DNA from: Actinoplanes sichuanensis | GTDB taxonomy: Bacteria > Actinomycetota > Actinomycetes > Mycobacteriales > Micromonosporaceae | DNA length: 64,000 bases | Direction: 5' to 3' | Assembly (NCBI RefSeq): GCF_033097365.1 | Contig: NZ_AP028461.1 | Coordinates: 4,340,001-4,404,000, forward strand | Part shown: one piece after another, positions 18,359-25,645 of the stretch | How positions within the stretch are numbered: position 1 is the stretch's first letter | Layout of the letters: each line of letters opens with the position of its first letter | The notes under the pieces: model-generated | What the model was told of the DNA's origin: nothing | What the model saw: the letters and a program-made list of their open reading frames with translations, nothing else | Databases searched by the model: none | Program-made: the position numbers and the translations under genes

Positions 18359-18401
18359 GTGGTCCATCTGGACCGTTCTGTGGACTAGGTGTAACGTACG
18401 G
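18359..18401. promoter_or_regulatory. IclR-type operator and promoter, site 2
   Basis: A perfect 6-2-6 palindrome GGTCCA-TC-TGGACC (18361-18374) is followed 31 bases from its start by TAACGT (18392-18397), the same offset as at site 1. CTGGAC (18368-18373), 18 bases, TAACGT gives a plus-strand promoter for the CoA transferase gene at 18452. GTGGACTAGGTGTAACG repeats site 1 with one change. The palindrome overlaps the -35 region, so bound regulator would affect polymerase directly. Confidence 0.72.
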
Positions 18402-18451
18402 GCCGCGCCGCCCCCTGGCAATGGGTGATTTTCGATCTATCGAGGGGCCTC

Positions 18452-19624
18452 ATGGCTGACGATCGACCGCTCTCCGGTGTCCGCGTCCTCGACCTGACCA
18501 ACGTCCTCGCCGGCCCCTACTGCAGCTATCACCTGATGCTGCTCGGCGCCGAAGTGATCAAGGTGGAGCGACCGGGCGACGGCGACCTGGCCCGCACCCT
18601 CGGCCCCGAGCCGGCCCTCAACCGGGCCGGAGTCGGCGCCTCCTTCCTCGCCCAGAACGCCGGAAAGAAATCCGTCGAACTCGACCTCAAGGACCCCGAC
18701 GACCGCGCCGTCTTCGAGAACCTGCTGCACGACGCCGACGTCCTACTCGAGAACTTCCGGGCCGGGGTCCTCGGCCGCATCGGCTACCCCTGGCCGACCC
18801 TGCACCGCCTCAACCCGAGACTGATCTACTGCGCCATCTCCGGCTTCGGCCAGACCGGCCCGATGCGCCACGCCCCCGCCTACGACCAGGTCATCCAGGG
18901 CCTGTCCGGAATGATGGCCATCACCGGGACCCCGGACACCGCACCCCAGCGCGTCGGGTTCCCCGCCTGCGACACCATCGGCGGGCTCACCGCCGCCATG
19001 GCCATCGCCGCCGCCCTGGCCGGCCGCGCCCGCACCGGCACCGGCGTGCACCTCGACGTCTCCATGCTGGAGACCTCCCTGTCGGCGATGGGCTGGGCGG
19101 TGTCCAACTACCTGGTCAGCGGGGTGCCGCCGGAGCCGATGGGCGACCAGAACGCCACCGCCGCACCGTCGGGCACCTTCCACGCCGCGGACGGACCGCT
19201 CAACATCGCCGCCAACCGGCAGGAGCAGTTCGAGACCCTCTGCCGTCTCGTCGGCCGGCCCGGCCTGATCACCGACCCGCGCTTCGCCGACCGGGAAGCC
19301 CGCAAACAACACCGCGCCGAGCTGAACACCGCCCTCAACGCCGCCCTGCGCGACCGGCCCGCCCTCGACTGGGAACAACTGCTCTCCGGCGCCGGCGTCC
19401 CGGCCGCCCGCATCCTCACCGTCGAACAGGCCGTCGAACTCGACCAGGTCACCGAACGCGGATTCGTCACCGACCTGCCGTTCCCCGACGACCCGGCACG
19501 CACCCTGCGGGTCACCGGCAACGGCGTGCTCGTCGACGGCCGCCCGCTGCGCCCGACCACCCCACCGCCCACGCTCGGCGAGCACAACAACGACTTCAAA
19601 TCCTCGGAGGTACGGTCGCCGTGA
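18452..19624 (+). CDS. CaiB/BaiF-type (family III) CoA transferase
   Basis: A 390-residue family III acyl-CoA transferase. The start ATG at 18452 follows GAGGGG. The N-terminus GVRVLDLTNVLAGPYCSYHL, then LGAEVIKVERPGDGD, is the family's nucleotide-binding start. PAYDQVIQGLSGM holds the conserved region with the aspartate that forms the acyl-anhydride intermediate. It moves CoA from a donor acyl-CoA to a carboxylate. The stop overlaps the next gene (GTGA), coupling it to the citryl-CoA-lyase-like enzyme. A transferase that makes a CoA ester followed by a lyase that cleaves it is a coherent two-step unit. The acid activated is not known. Confidence 0.9.
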   Translation: MADDRPLSGVRVLDLTNVLAGPYCSYHLMLLGAEVIKVERPGDGDLARTLGPEPALNRAGVGASFLAQNAGKKSVELDLKDPDDRAVFENLLHDADVLLENFRAGVLGRIGYPWPTLHRLNPRLIYCAISGFGQTGPMRHAPAYDQVIQGLSGMMAITGTPDTAPQRVGFPACDTIGGLTAAMAIAAALAGRARTGTGVHLDVSMLETSLSAMGWAVSNYLVSGVPPEPMGDQNATAAPSGTFHAADGPLNIAANRQEQFETLCRLVGRPGLITDPRFADREARKQHRAELNTALNAALRDRPALDWEQLLSGAGVPAARILTVEQAVELDQVTERGFVTDLPFPDDPARTLRVTGNGVLVDGRPLRPTTPPPTLGEHNNDFKSSEVRSP

Positions 19625-20373
19625 GCCAGGACCAGCAAGCCGCCGACTGGTGGGCCACCGCGGTCTCCCGAGTCGAACCGAACGTCATCGAGCTGCGCGG
19701 GCACCCCGTACAGAATCTGATCGGGTCGATGGGTTTCGCCGGAGTGATCTGGCTGATGCTGCGCGGCGAGCAGCCCACCCCCGCCGAGGAGCGCCTCCTG
19801 GAAGCCGCACTGGTCTCGTCGGTCGACCACGGTCCGCACGCCCCCTCAATCGCCGTCGCCCGCATGGCCGCCACCTGCGGCATCGGCCTCAACAACGCCG
19901 TGGCCACCGGCGTCAACCTGCTCGGCGACGTGCACGGCGGCGCCGGCGAGCAGTGCATGCGTCTGCTCGACGAGGTCCGCGACAGCGACGACCCGGCCAC
20001 CGTGGTCACCGCCTGGCGCGCCCGCGACCGCTACCTACCCGGTTTCGGGCATCGTTTCCACACCCGCGACCCGCGCCGCGATCCGCTGCTGACCGCCGTC
20101 GAACGGGCCGTCGCCGACGGTGTCGTCAACGGCTCCCACCTGCGCGCCGCCCGCACCGTCGAACGACTGCTGCACCCGGTACCGATCAACATCGACGGCT
20201 GCACCGCCGTCGTCTACGCCGAACTCGGCTTCCCGCCCCCGCTGGCCCGCGGCCTTTTCGTCCTCAGCCGCAGCGTCGGCATCCTCGCCCACGCCTGGGA
20301 GGAGACCGGCCAGGGCCGCCGCAACAAAGGACCGATCCCGCCGACGATCCAGCCCACCTACACCGGCCCCTGA
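19621..20373 (+). CDS. Citryl-CoA lyase-like (citrate synthase superfamily) protein
   Basis: A 250-residue protein, much shorter than citrate synthase (about 370-430), of the type annotated citryl-CoA lyase. It has LLGDVHGGAGEQCM in the middle and GFGHRFHTRDPRRDPL with the histidine and aspartate that in citrate synthases bind the acid and act in catalysis. GTG at 19621 overlaps the upstream stop. It may split a 3-hydroxy-dicarboxyl-CoA to acetyl-CoA or pyruvate-like products, as the last step after the CoA transferase. Citryl-CoA itself may not be the substrate in this context. Confidence 0.8.
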   Translation: MSQDQQAADWWATAVSRVEPNVIELRGHPVQNLIGSMGFAGVIWLMLRGEQPTPAEERLLEAALVSSVDHGPHAPSIAVARMAATCGIGLNNAVATGVNLLGDVHGGAGEQCMRLLDEVRDSDDPATVVTAWRARDRYLPGFGHRFHTRDPRRDPLLTAVERAVADGVVNGSHLRAARTVERLLHPVPINIDGCTAVVYAELGFPPPLARGLFVLSRSVGILAHAWEETGQGRRNKGPIPPTIQPTYTGP

Positions 20374-20381
20374 GGAGTGAC

Positions 20382-21329
20382 ATGGCAGTCCACCGATTCG
20401 CCGGCGCCGTGGCCGCCGCGCTCACCGCCACCGTCCTGATCAGCGGAAACACCCTGGCCGCCGCACCGATTCGCGGCGCCACGGAGCTGGGCCGCGTCGA
20501 CTACGGCGTCTGCCGCGGCACCGACCCCGCCTGCTACCACGACTGGGGCAACTTCGACCCGGCCACCGACGGATACCGGGTACTCGTCTACAGCCGCACC
20601 GCCGGGCCCCGCCACGCCCACCTCGGCCCGGCCCTGCCGGCCGGCCTCAACCCGCCGTTCACCGCGGCACACGCCGCCCAGAGCGCCCTGGTCAAACTCG
20701 GCGCCGACCACGGTTTCGCCGTCGACTGGACCGAGGACGTCACCCAGCTCAACAGCCCCGCCCGGCTGTTTCGCTACAACGCCGTCATCTTCATGAGCAC
20801 CACCCGCGACACCCTCGACGACCCCGCACAGACCGCGCTGCGACAGTACATCCGCGGCGGCGGCGGCTTCGTCGGCGTCCACAACGCGTTCGGCACCGAA
20901 TACAACTGGCCGTGGTACGAAGGCCTGCTCGGCGGAGCCAACTACTACGACCACGGCGCCAACCAGCCCGGCACGGTCGTCACCGCGAGCCGCCGCGACG
21001 CCTCCACCGGCGGCCTGCCGGCCCGCTGGGACTTCACCGACGAGTGGTACAACCTGGTGCCCTTCCCCTCCGGGGTGCGGGTCCTGGCCCGGGTGGACGA
21101 GTCCACCCTGCCCGACGGCGCCACCGGCGGCAGCGGTCACCCGGGCCACGGCCGCGACCATCCGGTCTCCTGGTGCCAGTACTACGACGGCGGCCGCTCC
21201 TGGGTCACCACCCTCGGCCACTCCGTCGACGCCTGGACCGACACCCCCACCACCGGCGACACGTACTTCACCACCCACCTGCTCGGCGGTATCGAGTCCG
21301 CCATGGGCCGCCGGCCGTTCTGCCGCTGA
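20382..21329 (+). CDS. Secreted ThuA-like domain protein
   Basis: A 315-residue protein with a signal peptide (residues 1-27, cleavage near NTLAAAP). ATG at 20382 lies four bases after GAGGAG. The body is the ThuA / class I glutamine amidotransferase-like fold: YRVLVYSRTAGPRHAH at the first strand, YNAVIFMSTTRDTLDD, and IRGGGGFVGVHNAFGTEY, which carries the GGG-F-GxH signature. ThuA-like proteins are linked to sugar and cyclitol metabolism, often with Gfo/Idh oxidoreductases, and one such gene is present at 11636. Third gene of the plus-strand unit. Its exact activity is unknown. Confidence 0.8.
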   Translation: MAVHRFAGAVAAALTATVLISGNTLAAAPIRGATELGRVDYGVCRGTDPACYHDWGNFDPATDGYRVLVYSRTAGPRHAHLGPALPAGLNPPFTAAHAAQSALVKLGADHGFAVDWTEDVTQLNSPARLFRYNAVIFMSTTRDTLDDPAQTALRQYIRGGGGFVGVHNAFGTEYNWPWYEGLLGGANYYDHGANQPGTVVTASRRDASTGGLPARWDFTDEWYNLVPFPSGVRVLARVDESTLPDGATGGSGHPGHGRDHPVSWCQYYDGGRSWVTTLGHSVDAWTDTPTTGDTYFTTHLLGGIESAMGRRPFCR

Positions 21330-21351
21330 ACAGGCGGACGTCCGCGGCGGG

Positions 21352-24072
21352 TCAGACCGCCGCCGGCACGTCCAGCCGCGCCCGGGTGGCGGCCAGCGCC
21401 ATCCGGGCGTGCTCGGCCGCGCCGACCTGCGCGACCAACTGGGCGCGGGGGATCTCCAAGGCGTACGGGATGCCGGGCGGGAGCGCGGACAGGATGCCGT
21501 CGAGGTCGATGCCCCCCTCGCCCGGATAGAGCCGCTCGAACCGGGCGGTGTGGATCAGCTCCTCGTTGGTCGCCGGCACCCCCGGCGGCGCATCGCAGAC
21601 ATGCGCGAAGTGGAACCACTCGGCCGGCAGCTCCCGCAGGTCCGCGACACTCGACCCGGACCGGGCGAAGTGCAGCAGATCGATCAGCACACCGGCGTTG
21701 CTCTGCCCGGCCGCCCGCAGCACCCTGGTCGCCTCCGCGAGATCCGGCGTCTCGGTCCACGACGGGAACTCCAGGTCGACGGTCAGCCCCAGCGGCCGGG
21801 CCATCTCGCACAGTTGCGCGAACCGGTGCACCTTGCGGGCCCGGTCCGCATCCGGCAACTGGGTGATGACATGCCGGGCGCCGAGTTCGGCACCGGCCTC
21901 CAGGAACCGCTGGAAGTCCCGCGGATCCTCGTCCGGGCCGATCCGGGCCAGCTCGATGTCGAGCACCTCGACACCGGTCGCGGCCAGCCGCACCTTGGTC
22001 GTGCGCATCAGCGCCGGATCGGTGGCGAGCGGATAGTGCGGCTCCTGCGCGGTGACCCGGGTCAGCCGTAACCCGACATACCGGTATCCGGCCGCGGCGG
22101 CGGCCTCCACCAGCTCCGGCGGTGACAGGCTCAGTGCCGTCAGGTGCGCCAGCGAGTAGTCGTGCACCCGCTCGCCGGGGTGAGGTGCGGTGTCGCGAAG
22201 CCGTTGCAGTCGGTGATGCCGGTGCGCGGCCATCCGCACCGGCACCGTCGCCACCGAGCCGTACCCGGCATACCCGTCGACGCGCTGAACCACTTCGAAG
22301 AACAGCCGGGATCCGAGCATCTCGGTGTAGAAGTGCAGGTACTCCCCCGCCTCGTCACTGTCGTAGAGGATCGAATGCTCCCGCAACGTGGCCAGCAGCC
22401 GCGGCGGTGGGGCGAGCCTGGCGTCCAGGTCGTCGTAGTAGTTGTCCGGGATGGGCAGGATGGGTGCGGCGAGCGCGCGCAGAGCCCGGGCGCTGGCGAT
22501 CACGTCGCTGCTGACGAACGCGACGTGCTGCGGACTCGGGGTGCCCGGCGCCCAGCTGCCACGGCGCAGCGGGGCGGTGTTCAGGGTGATCCGTACGGTG
22601 TGCCCGGCGTCGGTCGCCGACCGGCTGCGCAGCAACCCGAACGGGGCCGCGAACTCGGTGGTCGGCCCGGACGCCAGTCCCAGTACCGATCGGAAGAAGA
22701 GCGCCACCTGGTCGAAGTCGTCCACCGACTCGGTCAGGGCGATGTGGTCGGTGGCGGTGATCAGACCGTCTGCCGCGGACACCTCGCCGGTGGGTGCGAA
22801 GTCCGACAGCCAACTGCCCGGGCCGGAACGGCAGAAGAACACCGCGGTCCCGTCCGGCGCCGCCACCGAGCTCAGATCCACCTCTTGCGGCTGCCGGACC
22901 CGCGGCAGCACCGGGGCCAGCAGCCGGTCCGCGCGCTGCGCCGACCGGGCCGGGTCGTCGCTCTCCAGTCCCAGCGCGCAGATCATCGCGGTGCCGGGCG
23001 CCACCCGGCGCTGCGGCGCGTAGTTCAGCAGGATCCGGGCGGCACCCTGCTGCCACAACTCGACCGGCTTGGAGCGGTGCCGGCCGGTCCGGGCGAATCC
23101 CAGCGCGGTCAGCGTCCGCGCCGCCACCGGCCCGGACACCTCGTCGACGGCCAGCTCGGTGAACACGTGCCCACCCAGGCGCGGCGGGGACGGCAGGCGT
23201 ACGTCGCCCGTCACCGCCTCGTTGAGCGCCAGCAGCGACCGCATGCCGTCGATGGCCGCCTGCCGGGGGTCGGCCTGCCGATAGATGTCGTTGAACACCT
23301 CCAGCGACAGTGGCCCGGTATACCCGGTGGCCTGCACCCGGCCGGTGAACGCGGCCAGATCGAACGCGCCCAGGCCGGGGAAGAGCCGGTGATGGCGGCT
23401 CCACTCGACGACGTCCATCTTCAGCCGGGGTGCGTCGGCCAGCTGCAGGTGGAACACTTTGTCACCGGGGATCACGGCGATCCCGGCGAGGTCGTCGTCG
23501 CGGGACAGCACGTGGAAGCTGTCCAGGCACAGCCCGAGGGCCGGATGTCCGGCGCGGCGCACGATGCGCCAGGCGTGGGCGTACGAGCGGACGTGGCGTC
23601 CCCAGGCCTGTGCCTCGTACGCGATGCGCAGACCGCGCCGGCCGGCTCGTTCGGCGAGTTCATGCAGTTGCTCGGCGGCGAGGTCGTCGTCGTCGATGGT
23701 CGCGGCCGATTCCGCCGAGCCGACCAGCATCGTGGTGGCGCCGAGCTGTTCCAGCACGTCGAACTTGCGCTCGGCGCGGCGCAGGTTGCTCCGCAGCAGG
23801 TGTGGTGGCACCGCCTCGAAGTCCCGGAACGGCTGGTAGGCCTCGACGGTCAGGTCCCGGCGCCGGCACTCCTGCCGGATTCGGGCCGGTGACCAGGCCG
23901 AGGCGATCAGGTCACTCTCGAAGATCTCCACCCCGTGGAAGCCGGCGGCGGCAGCGGCCGCGAGTTTGTCCTCGAGGGTGCCGGACAGGCAGGCCGTGGC
24001 GATGGACAGCCGTGGAGGACCGGCGGCGGTCGCCGGTGCCGGGTGGGTGTCGGGACGCTCGTCGATGAGCAT
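21352..24072 (-). CDS. 3-Dehydroshikimate dehydratase fused to HPPD-like and second TIM-barrel domains
   Basis: A 906-residue single reading frame with three parts. Residues 21-285 are a sugar-isomerase-type TIM barrel with metal residues at E153, D184, Q210 and E258, matching 3-dehydroshikimate dehydratase, which makes protocatechuate. Residues about 300-640 are a two-module 4-hydroxyphenylpyruvate-dioxygenase-like (VOC) region with the metal triad TDHIAL, QHVAF and FFEVVQR. Such two-part fusions are known as QuiC1/QsuB-type enzymes. Residues about 655-906 add a second isomerase/epimerase-type TIM barrel, with LTVDLEFPS, GVLIDLLHF, FHFAHVCDAP and YALEIP supplying Glu, Asp, His and Glu. ATG at 24072 follows GGAG. 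Convergent with the ThuA gene. The third domain is not part of the fusion as I know it. Confidence 0.85.
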   Translation of the reverse strand: MLIDERPDTHPAPATAAGPPRLSIATACLSGTLEDKLAAAAAAGFHGVEIFESDLIASAWSPARIRQECRRRDLTVEAYQPFRDFEAVPPHLLRSNLRRAERKFDVLEQLGATTMLVGSAESAATIDDDDLAAEQLHELAERAGRRGLRIAYEAQAWGRHVRSYAHAWRIVRRAGHPALGLCLDSFHVLSRDDDLAGIAVIPGDKVFHLQLADAPRLKMDVVEWSRHHRLFPGLGAFDLAAFTGRVQATGYTGPLSLEVFNDIYRQADPRQAAIDGMRSLLALNEAVTGDVRLPSPPRLGGHVFTELAVDEVSGPVAARTLTALGFARTGRHRSKPVELWQQGAARILLNYAPQRRVAPGTAMICALGLESDDPARSAQRADRLLAPVLPRVRQPQEVDLSSVAAPDGTAVFFCRSGPGSWLSDFAPTGEVSAADGLITATDHIALTESVDDFDQVALFFRSVLGLASGPTTEFAAPFGLLRSRSATDAGHTVRITLNTAPLRRGSWAPGTPSPQHVAFVSSDVIASARALRALAAPILPIPDNYYDDLDARLAPPPRLLATLREHSILYDSDEAGEYLHFYTEMLGSRLFFEVVQRVDGYAGYGSVATVPVRMAAHRHHRLQRLRDTAPHPGERVHDYSLAHLTALSLSPPELVEAAAAAGYRYVGLRLTRVTAQEPHYPLATDPALMRTTKVRLAATGVEVLDIELARIGPDEDPRDFQRFLEAGAELGARHVITQLPDADRARKVHRFAQLCEMARPLGLTVDLEFPSWTETPDLAEATRVLRAAGQSNAGVLIDLLHFARSGSSVADLRELPAEWFHFAHVCDAPPGVPATNEELIHTARFERLYPGEGGIDLDGILSALPPGIPYALEIPRAQLVAQVGAAEHARMALAATRARLDVPAAV

Positions 24073-24153
24073 GGCCGCTCCGCCTTTCAGCTCGGGCACG
24101 CCGCGGTGGACCCGGCACAGCCGAGGTCCACCAGGCGGTCCCAGCGGACCGAA

Positions 24154-24180
24154 TTAATGTACCGGTTAGTTAGTTATAGA
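24154..24180 (-). promoter_or_regulatory. AT-rich promoter region of the dehydratase fusion gene
   Basis: A locally AT-rich block with the tandem TTAGTTAGTTA and the palindromic core ACCGGT lies about 80-110 bases upstream of the start at 24072. It is not related to the two IclR-type operators, so this gene may answer to a different regulator. Promoter elements are not clear enough to assign. Confidence 0.35.
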
Positions 24181-24204
24181 CGACCGCCGCTCCCACCGGA
24201 AGAC

Positions 24205-24651
24205 TCAACGAGCACCGCGGACACGGAGGATCGCGAGGGCGGCGACCCCGGTCAGGACCAGCGCCACCATCCAGACGGCGCGATAACCACCGGTGAGCGC
24301 CACGACCTGACCGGCCATCACCGGACCAAGGGCCTGACCCAGGTTGCCGGCGAGCGCGGCGATCCCCAGGTCACGCCCGGCGGCCTCCCGGTCCGGCAGG
24401 ACGTCGATGAACAGCGCCTGGTCGACCGGCAGGTAGACGCCGAAGGCTAATGCCGGCCAGGTCGGCCTGCACGAACAGGGCGAGCAGCACAGCGGCACCC
24501 TGCATCGAGATCGCCATCAGCGCCGAGGAAGCCACGACCAGCGGCTTGCGCCGGCCCATCCGGTCAAGGTCTAGCCCGCCGGGTTCAGCAACGCCGGTGT
24601 GAAGCATGCAGCCCACGTCAGGGCGAGGAAGAGGTCGACGTTCGATGGCAT
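24205..24651 (-). pseudogene. Major facilitator transporter remnant
   Basis: Pieces of a drug/metabolite MFS protein in different frames. The reading may start MPSNVDLFLALTW at 24651. It then gives DRMGRRKPLVVASSALM (the cytoplasmic loop motif), and after a frameshift near 24455 it gives FGVYLPVDQALFIDVLPD and LGQALGPVMAGQVVALTGG to a stop at 24205. Several hundred codons are missing between the first and second pieces. The 3' piece is still well conserved, so the decay looks recent. Confidence 0.7.
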
Positions 24652-25137
24652 GCACAGCCACACGGCTAAGCCGCGAGGGCGCTCCCCCGGTGTTGTGCGG
24701 TCGTATGCAGCATCGACCCGGGCCTCCAAAGCCGACGAGAGCGTCCACCGGACGCCACTGGCGATGCCGGCACCGACGGCGAACATGCCAATGCCGACAA
24801 GTACCGCCCCGGGGATCTCAGCGAAGTGGGTCAGCGACGGTATCCCCCACCGCAGATACGTTGTGACCACAAAGAGCAGCACCGCTACGCCGGCCGTGAA
24901 CATCCAGGCGACTGCTCGTACCGAATTGGCGGTCTCGATATCGCCTGATCCTGCCGGACCTCGCCGCACATCCTGCCGAAACTCGTCCAGGCCGGTGCGC
25001 CGCTCCGGCGGCACACCGCGATTGAGCCACAACCTCAACATCGCCGGCGCCACCAGATACGCGACCCGGCCACCGACATCCCGCAACGGCGGCCCGGGCG
25101 GCCTGGGTGGCCTGCGGGCCCAGTCGGGAATCTCCAC
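24571..25137 (-). CDS. Hypothetical membrane protein, 188 aa, probably chimeric 3' end
   Basis: GTG at 25137 follows GGAGG. The first 65 residues are Pro/Arg-rich and soluble. Two hydrophobic segments follow (AVAWMFTAGVAVLLFVV and IPGAVLVGIGMFAVGAG), then a loop with Arg and Glu. The last 27 codons read like the first membrane helix of an MFS transporter and end at a TAG within the MFS wreck. So the original C-terminus was probably lost when the two genes were joined. Function unknown. Confidence 0.5.
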   Translation of the reverse strand: MEIPDWARRPPRPPGPPLRDVGGRVAYLVAPAMLRLWLNRGVPPERRTGLDEFRQDVRRGPAGSGDIETANSVRAVAWMFTAGVAVLLFVVTTYLRWGIPSLTHFAEIPGAVLVGIGMFAVGAGIASGVRWTLSSALEARVDAAYDRTTPGERPRGLAVWLCMPSNVDLFLALTWAACFTPALLNPAG

Positions 25138-25645
25138 GCGGCCTCCACACCACGACTGAATGATCACGACACAGCAACACAAGCCCGATCTCGATCATGT
25201 CATCGATGGCGGCACGTTCAAAGGCGGATACCTCTGGATACCACCGAGGCGACCTGGCTTCCATCGCGTACGAAGCAGGGCTGGTCTCTGTTCATCGATG
25301 ACCTTGCCGTCAAACCGGCTCGCCACCGAGCCTCCGCCGAACATCATTCACGTTCTGTTGCGCGATCTGCCCACATAAGACCCCGGAACAGCGTCGGTCA
25401 GCGTCCCGGTGCCCGAACGGTCGGACCGGCCCGCCGGCGCGATCGGCCTCCTTCGAGGACATCGCCGTACCCGCTTGATCGCCGAGCGTGCCGGTTCCGA
25501 ATCCCCAAAACGTGCCGTCCCTCGATCATGACGGCTGCCGATCGGTCGCGCGCTTGTTGGATCAGCCTGTTTTGCCCACTCACGGCGCGGCTCCCCGGTG
25601 CTCTCATCCGGGCCGGGCGCGCCCCTCAACGGTAGGCGCTGAACG
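25138..25645. other. Intergenic stretch of 508 bp without a recognised gene
   Basis: It lies between the damaged membrane-protein/MFS region and the penicillin-binding protein gene. Short open frames exist on both strands (for example from 25160, plus), but none has a ribosome binding site or a recognisable product. The base composition is slightly less GC-rich than the neighbouring genes. The promoter of the penicillin-binding protein should lie in its right third. Confidence 0.4.

Noticed and set aside
25160..25378. Short plus-strand frame in the gap before the PBP gene
   Set aside because: No ribosome binding site, no family resemblance and unusual composition; not supported as a gene.
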